Below, piece by piece: positions 15,535 through 21,705 of a stretch of 33,338 bases of DNA. The stretch spans positions 1 through 33,338 of the forward strand of contig QHVB01000041.1 of NCBI GenBank assembly GCA_003222195.1, read 5' to 3'. The position numbers and the translations under genes are program-made. Position 1 is the stretch's first letter; each line of letters begins with the position of its first letter. The DNA comes from Gemmatimonadota bacterium. GTDB lineage: Bacteria; Gemmatimonadota; Gemmatimonadetes; Gemmatimonadales; GWC2-71-9. Under the pieces are notes generated by a model. The model had not been told where the DNA came from. It ran no database searches and saw only the letters and a program-made list of their open reading frames with translations.

Positions 15535-15873
15535 ATGTACGCACGCAACGTCACGCTACATCTCAAGGCCAACAAAGGCGCTGATTTCACCCGCACGCTC
15601 GAGAACGACGTCCTGCCGATGCTGCGCAAGCAGTCCGGCTTCAAGGACGAGATCACCTTTCTCGCCGCCGATGGCACCGAAGCCGTCGCGATCAGCCTGT
15701 GGGAGAAGAAAGAGAATGCGGAGGCCTACGGCCGTGATACCTATCCTGCCGTGTTACAGACGCTGGAGCGGGTGGTCGAGGGGACGCCTCAGGTAGACAG
15801 CTACGAGGTGTCGAACTCCACGTTCCACAAGATTGCGTCGAATTCGAATCAGAGTCAGCCGGTGACCCGCTAA
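15535..15873 (+). CDS. ABM-like (antibiotic biosynthesis monooxygenase fold) small protein, copy 1
   Basis: The 112-aa protein begins MYARNVTLHLKANKGADF and has features of dimeric alpha/beta-barrel proteins: a first strand, a helix (LENDVLPMLRKQSGFKDEITFL), a strand with AISLWEKKENAEAYG, and a final strand (VDSYEVSNSTFHKIA). Similar hypothetical proteins occur widely in Acidobacteriota-type genomes; no substrate is known. Copy 2 at 20649-20963 is about 70 percent identical by eye. Start ATG 15535 has GAAGGAG 5 nt upstream. It heads a compact operon with two zinc-ribbon genes and an IF-1 paralogue. It could be a stress-response or heme/quinone-type enzyme, but that is speculation. Confidence 0.82.
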   Translation: MYARNVTLHLKANKGADFTRTLENDVLPMLRKQSGFKDEITFLAADGTEAVAISLWEKKENAEAYGRDTYPAVLQTLERVVEGTPQVDSYEVSNSTFHKIASNSNQSQPVTR

Positions 15874-15892
15874 GCGAAGCGAAGGAGCGTCC

Positions 15893-16102
15893 ATGCTGGA
15901 CATTCACTGTCATCGTTGTGGCGGGTTTATCGGCAATCCAGCCGGGACGACCTACCGGGAGGCGTCGGCAGCGACGCCTCCGGTTTCACCGCACAGCGGT
16001 TTGTGCGTGTGCGGGAAGCCGGTCGTGTACGGCCCGGCGCCGGAGGCTGCGGCCGGCGGGCTCGGCGGAGTGCATCACCTCCGCTCGGCATCCCGCAATT
16101 AA
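15893..16102 (+). CDS. small CxxC/CxC zinc-binding-like protein, copy 1 (69 aa)
   Basis: The protein begins MLDIHCHRCGGFIGNP and later has GLCVCGKPVVYGP. CHRC plus CVC gives four cysteines placed like a small zinc ribbon, with two His nearby. The paralogue at 21050-21250 keeps IHCH-CGG-I-(D/N)P and GLC-C---VYGP. The start has GAAGGAG 5 nt upstream, the same leader as the ABM gene 20 nt before it. It is always found next to the ABM gene in this window, so the two probably act together. No function is known to me. Confidence 0.78.
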   Translation: MLDIHCHRCGGFIGNPAGTTYREASAATPPVSPHSGLCVCGKPVVYGPAPEAAAGGLGGVHHLRSASRN

Positions 16103-16286
16103 GGCGAACCGCTCGGCATCGCGCAGCCCGCTCGTCGTCGACCGTGGGCCGGCGCGCTGTCCCGCCTGTCACCAGTATCTCCAATTCCGCACCGATCGCA
16201 ACGGCCGCATGGTCGAGTACTGCCCGTGCGGCCATCGCGCGTTTGTCGAGCGGCGCAGCGGTAAACGTGAGGAGCCACTCCAATGA
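16098..16286 (+). CDS. second zinc-ribbon protein in the operon, start codon unclear
   Basis: The frame shows [17 protein letters not shown], then [22 protein letters not shown] and CPC-GH give a treble-clef-like zinc site. Its TGA overlaps the IF-1 ATG (ATGA, 16283-16286), which supports real translation and coupling. No ATG, GTG or TTG precedes the first cysteine pair in frame after 15918. The only candidate at the expected place is ATT 16098, overlapping the previous stop (AATTAA); otherwise a GTG at 15918 inside the previous gene, or a +1 frameshift from it, must be invoked. The start given is therefore provisional. Homology of the end is more secure than the start. Confidence 0.5.
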   Translation: MKANRSASRSPLVVDRGPARCPACHQYLQFRTDRNGRMVEYCPCGHRAFVERRSGKREEPLQ

Positions 16287-16501
16287 CTAAGGAAGTTCCG
16301 ATTGAAATCGAGGGGACCGTGCACGAGCTGCTGCGCAATTCCACATTTCGCGTAACGCTCGCCAACGGACATTCCGTGCTCGCGACGATCGCCGGCAAGA
16401 TGCGGAAGTTTCGGATTCGCGTGCTCGCGGGCGATCGGGTAACGCTGGCGCTTTCGCCGTACGATCTCACCAGAGGCAGGATCGTTTACCGGCATAAATG
16501 A
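16283..16501 (+). CDS. infA: translation initiation factor IF-1 (probably a second copy)
   Basis: The 72-aa protein matches IF-1 along its whole length: [38 protein letters not shown] and [25 protein letters not shown]-1 is an OB-fold protein that binds the ribosomal A site during initiation. The normal infA gene lies in ribosomal-protein operons, so a copy at the end of a zinc-ribbon operon is probably a paralogue with a specialised role (inference; the rest of the genome is not visible). The [11 protein letters not shown] segment differs slightly from the usual GKMRKNFIRIL. It has GAGGAG upstream and overlaps the preceding gene by 4 nt (ATGA). Confidence 0.93.
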   Translation: MTKEVPIEIEGTVHELLRNSTFRVTLANGHSVLATIAGKMRKFRIRVLAGDRVTLALSPYDLTRGRIVYRHK

Positions 16502-16513
16502 GGTGCGCAGCCC

Positions 16514-17029
16514 TTAGGACGCGCCGAGTCCTAGCATCGCCCCTTCATGTTCTAGCAGCCACCGTTTGGTATCCAATCCCCCGCCGAAGCCCGTGAGCTC
16601 CCCCTTTGATCCCACGACCCGATGGCACGGGACGATGATGGGGATGGGGTTCTTGCCGTTGGCGAGACCGACGGCGCGGGTGGCGTGCTTGTCACCGAGG
16701 AGTTTCGCGAGCGCGCCGTAGCTCGTGGTCGTGCCGTAGGGGATCTGCCGCAGGGCATTCCACACCCGGTGTTCGAACGCCGAGCCGACAGCTTCGAGCG
16801 GCAAGGCGAATGTGGTGCGGGTGCGGGCGAAGTATTCCTCGAGCTGTTGTCGTGCGCGCGCGAGCACTTCGGCCGCCGGGCCCTGCTTCGCTTCCACCCA
16901 GCCGGCCTGGTGCGTCGGCGCGGGACCGCGGCGCGACGTCGGGAAGTACACGCCGGTGAGGGCGGTTTCGGAGGCCGTGAGGACGAGCTCGCCAATGGGC
17001 GTTTGGAGGCGGGTGAAGGCTAAGGACAT
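16514..17029 (-). CDS. ogt: methylated-DNA--protein-cysteine methyltransferase (O6-alkylguanine repair)
   Basis: The 171-aa protein contains the active site IIVPCHRVVG with Cys135, the helix RVWNALRQIPYGTTTSYGALAKLLG and the C-terminal GELTGFGGGLDTKRWLLEHE. It moves alkyl groups from O6-alkylguanine to its own cysteine once, then is inactivated. There is no Ada-type DNA-binding extension. ATG 17029 is preferred over the longer frame to 17083: TATTAT lies 8 nt upstream and the family N-terminus begins there. The gene name ogt is by family; no other copy is visible for comparison. It is convergent with the IF-1 gene, 12 nt apart. Confidence 0.93.
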   Translation of the reverse strand: MSLAFTRLQTPIGELVLTASETALTGVYFPTSRRGPAPTHQAGWVEAKQGPAAEVLARARQQLEEYFARTRTTFALPLEAVGSAFEHRVWNALRQIPYGTTTSYGALAKLLGDKHATRAVGLANGKNPIPIIVPCHRVVGSKGELTGFGGGLDTKRWLLEHEGAMLGLGAS

Positions 17030-17037
17030 ATGGAAGG

Positions 17038-17043
17038 ATAATA
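17038..17043 (-). promoter_or_regulatory. -10 box of the methyltransferase gene
   Basis: On the minus strand TATTAT lies 8 nt before ATG 17029, with no Shine-Dalgarno between, consistent with a leaderless or nearly leaderless mRNA. The -35 is not clear. Confidence 0.55.
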
Positions 17044-17109
17044 CGAGGTCCATTGCCACATAACGCCCCCCTAACGATTGCATAACCGCTGGCGATCACA
17101 ATCAAACAC

Positions 17110-17547
17110 ATGGAACGGGCTGTCACGGTTTGGGCCTCCGTGCTCTTTGTCACGAGAGCGGCGGCGCGGGCGGCGGTTGTCACCCGCCACGCGAACTTGC
17201 GCGCCGGCCCATCGAGGTCGTGGCCGATCAAGGAGGAGCTCCATCCAGGCGACGAGCTGCTGCTCGTCGATGCCGGGCGGACGGACGGCTATTACGAGGT
17301 CCGGGCCCGTGATGGAGAAGGCGGATGGGTGTTGGCAGGCGACGTCCAGATCACGGACCTGGCCCGGTGGAGCGAAGACCGTGACGCCCCGCTCGTCGCC
17401 TATGTCGTGGACGTCACGCCAGGCAGCCAGGAGACCCCACGCCGCGCGCCTTGGCGCGTGTTCATGGTGCAGCACGACGTGGATTTGACAACCCCGGCAC
17501 TCAAGGAGACGCTCCGAGGCCATTGGGTGCGATTCTCTGGTGCATGA
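17110..17547 (+). CDS. SH3-domain (SH3b) protein, probably exported
   Basis: The 145-aa protein has a weak N-terminal hydrophobic stretch (VWASVLFV) and a bacterial SH3 fold at residues about 23-80: VVTRHANLRAGPSRSW, HPGDELLLVD, YYEVRARDGEGGWVLAGDV. Such domains bind peptidoglycan or stabilise periplasmic proteins. The C-terminal 60 residues (WRVFMVQHDVDLTTPALKETLRGHWVRFSG) are of unknown function. No Shine-Dalgarno precedes ATG 17110; CACAAT lies 7 nt upstream, so the mRNA may be leaderless. It is followed after 40 nt by the large kinase gene in the same direction. Confidence 0.75.
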   Translation: MERAVTVWASVLFVTRAAARAAVVTRHANLRAGPSRSWPIKEELHPGDELLLVDAGRTDGYYEVRARDGEGGWVLAGDVQITDLARWSEDRDAPLVAYVVDVTPGSQETPRRAPWRVFMVQHDVDLTTPALKETLRGHWVRFSGA

Positions 17548-17587
17548 GGGGTGGTGCGGGCCCTGAATCGGTAACCCAGATTAGGTC

Positions 17588-20476
17588 GTGCCCATCCTCC
17601 AGCGCGAGCGACTCGCCCGAGCCCTAAGCGGCCGCTATACAATAGAAGGCGAGCTCGGTCAGGGCGGCATGGCGGTGGTGTATCGCGCCCGCGACCTGAA
17701 GCATGACCGGCTGGTCGCGATCAAGGTCTTCAAGCCGGAGCTGGCGCAAGCGCTCGGCCCCGACCGGTTTCTCCGCGAGATCAAGGTCACCGCGCAGCTC
17801 AGTCACCCGCACATCCTGCCGCTGCTGGACTCGGGCGAAGCGGACGGGCTGCTGTTCTACGTCACGCCGTATGTAGAGGGCGAATCGCTGCGCCACCGGC
17901 TCGACCGCGAGCGCAAGCTACCGCTCGATGAAGCGCTGCGCATCACCCGCGAGGTCGCCGATGGGCTCGAGTCTGCGCACCGCCGCGGCGTGATTCATCG
18001 CGACATCAAGCCCGAGAACATCCTGCTCGAAGAGGGCCACGCGGTGATCGCCGATTTCGGGATCGCGCGCGCGGTGGCCGAGTCGGCCGAGGAGCGACTG
18101 ACGGGGACCGGCGTCGCGGTCGGCACACCAGAGTATATGAGTCCGGAACAGAGAATGGGCGGACGTGTCGGGCCGATCGATGCGCGCACCGACGTCTTCG
18201 CCCTGGCGTGCGTGCTCCACGAGCTACTGACGGGAGAGCCGCCCGCCGCGGCGAAATCCCCGACTCCGCTCCCCGAGGGCGTCGACCGCGCCGTGCGCCG
18301 CGCCTTGAGCGACGCACCCGAGCGGCGGTTTGACAGCACATCCGCCTTCATTGCAGCGCTGCCGCGACCCACCTCTCAGGACGGCGATCTCAGCGCGGTA
18401 GCACGGCTGATGCGGCGGCCGGCATACGCCATCCCCGCCGGCCTGCTGATCGTTCTCGGCGTTCTCGCCATCATCCTACCGGGACGTTCGCGCGCCGCTC
18501 GCGAGCGCGGGCGCGAGCTACTCTCGCGCGCTACGACGCTCGCCGATTCGGGACGCTACGGGGAGGCCTATGCCGCATTGACGCAGGCGGAGCGCGCCTT
18601 GCCGGGCGACAGCGGCGTCGCGCGGCTGATGCCCAAAGTGGCCGACGTCCTGACGGTGACGAGTGCGCCGCCGGGAGCGCGCGTGTACCTCGAGCGGTTC
18701 GTCGCCGAGTCGGCCGCCCAGCGGCCCGACAGCGTGCTGCTCGGTGAGACGCCGATCCGCGCGCGCCGGATGGCCCGTGGCGACTACCGCGCCGTGATCG
18801 CAAAGGACGGCTTCGTTCCGTTCACGACGATGACGGCGACGTACGGCAGTCGACCGCGTCTTTCCGGCCTGAGAAATGAACCGATCACGATCGACGTACG
18901 CCTCTTCCCAGCGGATTCTGCTCCCGTCGACATGGTGTATGTCCCCGGCGGCGTCTACCACCTGGCCGGGCCGGCGATGCCGCTCGGTCTCGAGGCGCGC
19001 CTGGACGACTTTTGGATCGACAAGTACGAGGTGAGCAACGAGCAGTACCAGGCCTTCGTGACGGGAGGCGGCTATCGGCGCGCGGAGCTGCAAGGTTTCG
19101 CCGACCGCAGCGGGATGCCGGGTCCACGCGGTTGGACTGGACAGGAATATCCGCAAGGCCGCCGCCGTTACCCTGTCACTGATGTGAGCTGGGTGGAAGC
19201 GGCGGCGTATTGCGCCGCGCGGGGAAAGGGTTTGCCCACGGTGTTCGAGTGGGAGAAAGCGGCGCGCAACGGCGCCACGGCGCCGGGCGAGGGGCAGATG
19301 ATGCCGTGGGGATATGGGCGACCGGGAGACGCGACGAGTTTGCGCGCCAACTTCGGCAGCAGCGGGAGCCAGCCCGTTGATGCGTATCCATTCGGCATCA
19401 GTATCTGGGGCGCGTACAACATGGCCGGCAATGTGAAGGAGTGGACGGCGAATCCGGTACAGGGGGGCTACGGCGTTACGGGCGGATCGTGGGAGGACCC
19501 GATCTATATGTACCCGACGTATGGCGCGCTCGCGGCCAACGCGTCGTCACCGTCGCTCGGATTTCGCTGCGCCAGCCCAACAGTCGCCGGCCACGACCAA
19601 GGGGGCTTCCGCGTTCCCATCGAAACCCGCACCCCGCACTATACGCCCGTGTCCAGCGCGACGTTCAAGTCGTTGCTCGACCACTACCGCTACGACTCCC
19701 GTCCGCTCGAGGCCACCGTGTTGCAGAGTGTCGAGACGCCCGATTGGACTCGGCACAAGATCCGCTACGTCGCGCTCGAGGGTGATACGACGCTGGCGTA
19801 TCTCTATCTGCCAAAGCAGGCGGCGGCGCCGTTTCAAACGATGGTGTATCTCTGCAGCTCCGCGGCGTTTCTTCAGGTCCGCACGGTCCCCGAGGAAGTC
19901 GATTGGGCGATCGGTCCGAACATTCGTGCGGGTCGGGCGGTACTCGCGATTGTCTTCAAGGGCATGGCGGAGCGCGCGTTCGGACCGGGGTGGGAGCCGC
20001 CGGCACCGACCTCCGTGCGTTTCCGCGATTTGATGGTGTTGCATGCGACGGAGCTGCGCCGAGGGCTGGACTATCTCGCGACCCGCGCGGACGTGGACAT
20101 GCGGCGCCTCGCCTTCGTGGCGACGAGCTGGGGTGCCGGATCGCGATTGCCGCTGGCCGCGGTGGACGACCGGTTTCGCGCGATGGTCTTCATCGGCGGC
20201 GGAATCGATGAGCGGATGTCGCTCGCGGCACTACCGGAGGCCTCCAGCATCAACTTCGCTCCCTACATCAGGCCACCGAAGCTGCTCTTGAACGGGCGCG
20301 ATGACGAAGAGGATCCGTGGCTCACGCGAGCGTTGCCGCTGTGGAGTCTGCTGCGCGAGCCGAAGCAGCTGGTGCTCGTGCCCGGCGCCGGGCATATCGT
20401 GCCGCTCGAGATTCGGGTGCCGGCGATCAATCGGTTTTTGGATCAGACGTTGGGGCCGGTGCGGCGCGCACCGTGA
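17588..20476 (+). CDS. Ser/Thr protein kinase fused to a PEGA-like, SUMF1/FGE-type and alpha/beta-hydrolase domain
   Basis: The 962-aa protein begins at GTG 17588. Kinase (1-270): GELGQGGMAVVYRA loop, Lys46, HRD (137-139), DFG (156-158) and GTPEYMSPEQ, all intact. A single membrane span lies at about 278-300 (YAIPAGLLIVLGVLAIILPG). Next come a TPR-like pair, a PEGA-like segment (LTVTSAPPGARVYLE), and a formylglycine-generating-enzyme/sulfatase-modifying-factor domain at about 446-662 (VYVPGGVYHLAG, IDKYEVSNEQYQAF, YPVTDVSWVEAAAYCAARGKGLPT, MAGNVKEWT, LGFRCAS). The C-terminal 300 residues are an alpha/beta-hydrolase: ATSWGAG (Ser near 846), NGRDDE (Asp near 905) and GAGHIVP (His near 936). The kinase probably signals from cytoplasm to an outer enzymatic part. 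Domain boundaries are approximate. Confidence 0.92.
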   Translation: MPILQRERLARALSGRYTIEGELGQGGMAVVYRARDLKHDRLVAIKVFKPELAQALGPDRFLREIKVTAQLSHPHILPLLDSGEADGLLFYVTPYVEGESLRHRLDRERKLPLDEALRITREVADGLESAHRRGVIHRDIKPENILLEEGHAVIADFGIARAVAESAEERLTGTGVAVGTPEYMSPEQRMGGRVGPIDARTDVFALACVLHELLTGEPPAAAKSPTPLPEGVDRAVRRALSDAPERRFDSTSAFIAALPRPTSQDGDLSAVARLMRRPAYAIPAGLLIVLGVLAIILPGRSRAARERGRELLSRATTLADSGRYGEAYAALTQAERALPGDSGVARLMPKVADVLTVTSAPPGARVYLERFVAESAAQRPDSVLLGETPIRARRMARGDYRAVIAKDGFVPFTTMTATYGSRPRLSGLRNEPITIDVRLFPADSAPVDMVYVPGGVYHLAGPAMPLGLEARLDDFWIDKYEVSNEQYQAFVTGGGYRRAELQGFADRSGMPGPRGWTGQEYPQGRRRYPVTDVSWVEAAAYCAARGKGLPTVFEWEKAARNGATAPGEGQMMPWGYGRPGDATSLRANFGSSGSQPVDAYPFGISIWGAYNMAGNVKEWTANPVQGGYGVTGGSWEDPIYMYPTYGALAANASSPSLGFRCASPTVAGHDQGGFRVPIETRTPHYTPVSSATFKSLLDHYRYDSRPLEATVLQSVETPDWTRHKIRYVALEGDTTLAYLYLPKQAAAPFQTMVYLCSSAAFLQVRTVPEEVDWAIGPNIRAGRAVLAIVFKGMAERAFGPGWEPPAPTSVRFRDLMVLHATELRRGLDYLATRADVDMRRLAFVATSWGAGSRLPLAAVDDRFRAMVFIGGGIDERMSLAALPEASSINFAPYIRPPKLLLNGRDDEEDPWLTRALPLWSLLREPKQLVLVPGAGHIVPLEIRVPAINRFLDQTLGPVRRAP

Positions 20477-20516
20477 GGTTAGGGTGCTCGAGCTCGCGTA
20501 GTTAACTAATCAAGTG

Positions 20517-20573
20517 AATAATGATTTAGATTCAATACCGCGACTTGACAAATATAGTACATTCGGCTAGGTT
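20517..20573 (+). promoter_or_regulatory. conserved promoter of ABM/zinc-ribbon cassette, copy 2
   Basis: The order is AATAATGAT (20517-20525), 19 nt, TTGACA (20545-20550), a 17-nt spacer with TAGTACA (20555-20561), and TAGGTT (20568-20573). Every element and distance matches copy 1 at 15419-15475, while the surrounding leaders differ, which indicates selection on the signal. Confidence 0.78.
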
Positions 20574-20648
20574 GCGCGAGTTGCGTAGTGTTCGCAGTGA
20601 AAAGTGCTGTTGCAGTTGCAGAGAGTTGTCTGCAGAGGAGATTGTCAG

Positions 20649-20963
20649 ATGTATGCTCGTAATGTGTCGCTGAACCTGAAGGCCAATGCCCAGTCCGAGT
20701 TTGTTCGGATGCTGGAGACGGACGTCCTCCCCGTGCTGCGCAAGCAGAACGGCTTTAAGGACGAGATCACATTCGTGGCTCCGAACGGCACGGATGCGCT
20801 CGCCATAAGCTTGTGGGAGAAGCGCGAAAATGCGGAAGCGTTTGGTCGCGATGCGTATCCCGGCGTACTGGCGAGCCTGGCGACCGTTATCGACGGGACG
20901 CCTCGTGTCGAGACGTACGAAGTGAAGAACTCGACGTTCCACAAGATTGCATCGAAGAACTAG
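20649..20963 (+). CDS. ABM-like small protein, copy 2
   Basis: The 104-aa protein (MYARNVSLNLKANAQSEF) is the paralogue of 15535-15873. It shares LETDVLPVLRKQNGFKDEITF, GTDALAISLWEKRENAEAFG and YEVKNSTFHKIAS at the same spacing, but lacks the 8-residue tail of copy 1. ATG 20649 is chosen because it aligns with copy 1 and has GAGGAG 8 nt upstream; an in-frame start at 20604 is rejected. It has its own matched promoter and is followed by a hairpin and a zinc-ribbon gene. Confidence 0.83.
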   Translation: MYARNVSLNLKANAQSEFVRMLETDVLPVLRKQNGFKDEITFVAPNGTDALAISLWEKRENAEAFGRDAYPGVLASLATVIDGTPRVETYEVKNSTFHKIASKN

Positions 20964-21002
20964 TCGAGTGAAGCAGTAGTGCGCACAGCAGGACGCAGCA
21001 TC

Positions 21003-21032
21003 GGGGGCGGCAGTACGCCGCCCCCAGGTTTT
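21003..21032 (+). terminator. GC-rich hairpin between ABM and zinc-ribbon genes
   Basis: A perfect 9-bp stem GGGGGCGGC / GCCGCCCCC (21003-21011 with 21017-21025) with loop AGTAC is followed by AGGTTTT. It could partly terminate or stabilise the upstream mRNA, lowering expression of the downstream gene. Copy 1 of the cassette has no such hairpin. Confidence 0.5.
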
Positions 21033-21049
21033 CACGAATGGAGATGGTT

Positions 21050-21250
21050 ATGATTACCGAGATCCATTGTCATACCTGCGGCGGACGCATCACCGATCCG
21101 ACGCTCGTGTCCTACCGTCTAGCGGACGGTGCGGTCGTGGCCGCGGTGCCCCGCACCGGCCTGTGCAGCTGCGCGCTGGCGATCGTGTACGGCCCACCAG
21201 CGGGCTACTTGTCCTCGCCCGGGTTCCCCAGACCCATCATCCCTTCCTGA
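21050..21250 (+). CDS. small CxxC/CxC zinc-binding-like protein, copy 2 (66 aa)
   Basis: The protein begins MITEIHCHTCGGRITDP and has GLCSCALAIVYGP. The four cysteines and flanking residues align with copy 1 at 15893-16102. ATG 21050 is chosen by that alignment and by GGAG 6 nt upstream, although ATG 21038 is in frame. Glycine after the second CxC of copy 1 is replaced by Ala here. The last 14 nt overlap, tail to tail, the small gene on the other strand. Confidence 0.75.
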   Translation: MITEIHCHTCGGRITDPTLVSYRLADGAVVAAVPRTGLCSCALAIVYGPPAGYLSSPGFPRPIIPS

Positions 21251-21542
21251 GGCGCTTGGTGCGGCCGCGCTCCGCGACCAGCTCCCCAAGGCGATCCCAC
21301 ATTTCCGGCCGGATGTTGTCGGCGAGTTCCCTACTCTGTTTCGCGAGCATGCCGCTGATGTCGGTTGTGTCGAGGCCCGCCATGCGCCCTTCCGCAATCA
21401 CGTTCTCGAAATGGATCCGGGCTTCCTGGATCATGGGACCCAAGGGACCGGGGCCGCTGCCGCGCTCGCCGACGGCGAGGGCCAGCAGGTAGAGGTCGCG
21501 GGCGCCATCCAGGCGCTGGGCGAGGTACTCGTGCGCGGTCAT
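21237..21542 (-). CDS. small conserved protein of unknown function, copy 2 (101 aa)
   Basis: This is the paralogue of 242-541. It starts MTAHEYLAQRLDGARDLYLLALA and continues PMIQEARIHFENVIAEGRMAGLDTTDISGML and IRPEMWDRLGELV, with a basic tail (RGRTKRLRKG) absent from copy 1. The start is set by alignment with copy 1; an in-frame extension up to 22214 is antisense to the lipoprotein gene and rejected. It has AGAGAG about 7 nt upstream. It overlaps the zinc-ribbon gene by 14 nt. Function is unknown. Confidence 0.75.
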   Translation of the reverse strand: MTAHEYLAQRLDGARDLYLLALAVGERGSGPGPLGPMIQEARIHFENVIAEGRMAGLDTTDISGMLAKQSRELADNIRPEMWDRLGELVAERGRTKRLRKG

Positions 21543-21588
21543 GCCAGACTCTCTGAAGCTAGTGAGTCGAGAAAGAAGGCCATCACGA

Positions 21589-21617
21589 AGCCGGCGAGCA
21601 AGAGTTCTCCGGCTTTT
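21589..21617 (+). terminator. terminator-type hairpin, repeat module B (variant)
   Basis: AGCCGG...CCGGCT with a T-run (CGGCTTTTCGG), preceded by ATCACGA. It is a degenerate copy of the module found at 26878-26906, 30409-30439 and 31714-31742. It sits between divergent genes, upstream of the lipoprotein start, so here it does not follow a plus-strand gene; in that position it could insulate the promoter. Confidence 0.6.
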
Positions 21618-21705
21618 CGGTGACTTGCGGCGACAAATCCTCCAGCTTAGCCTCATCGTAACGCTGTTCCGCGTTCGACTACTCCTGCGCCCGCTAGGAG
21701 GAGTT

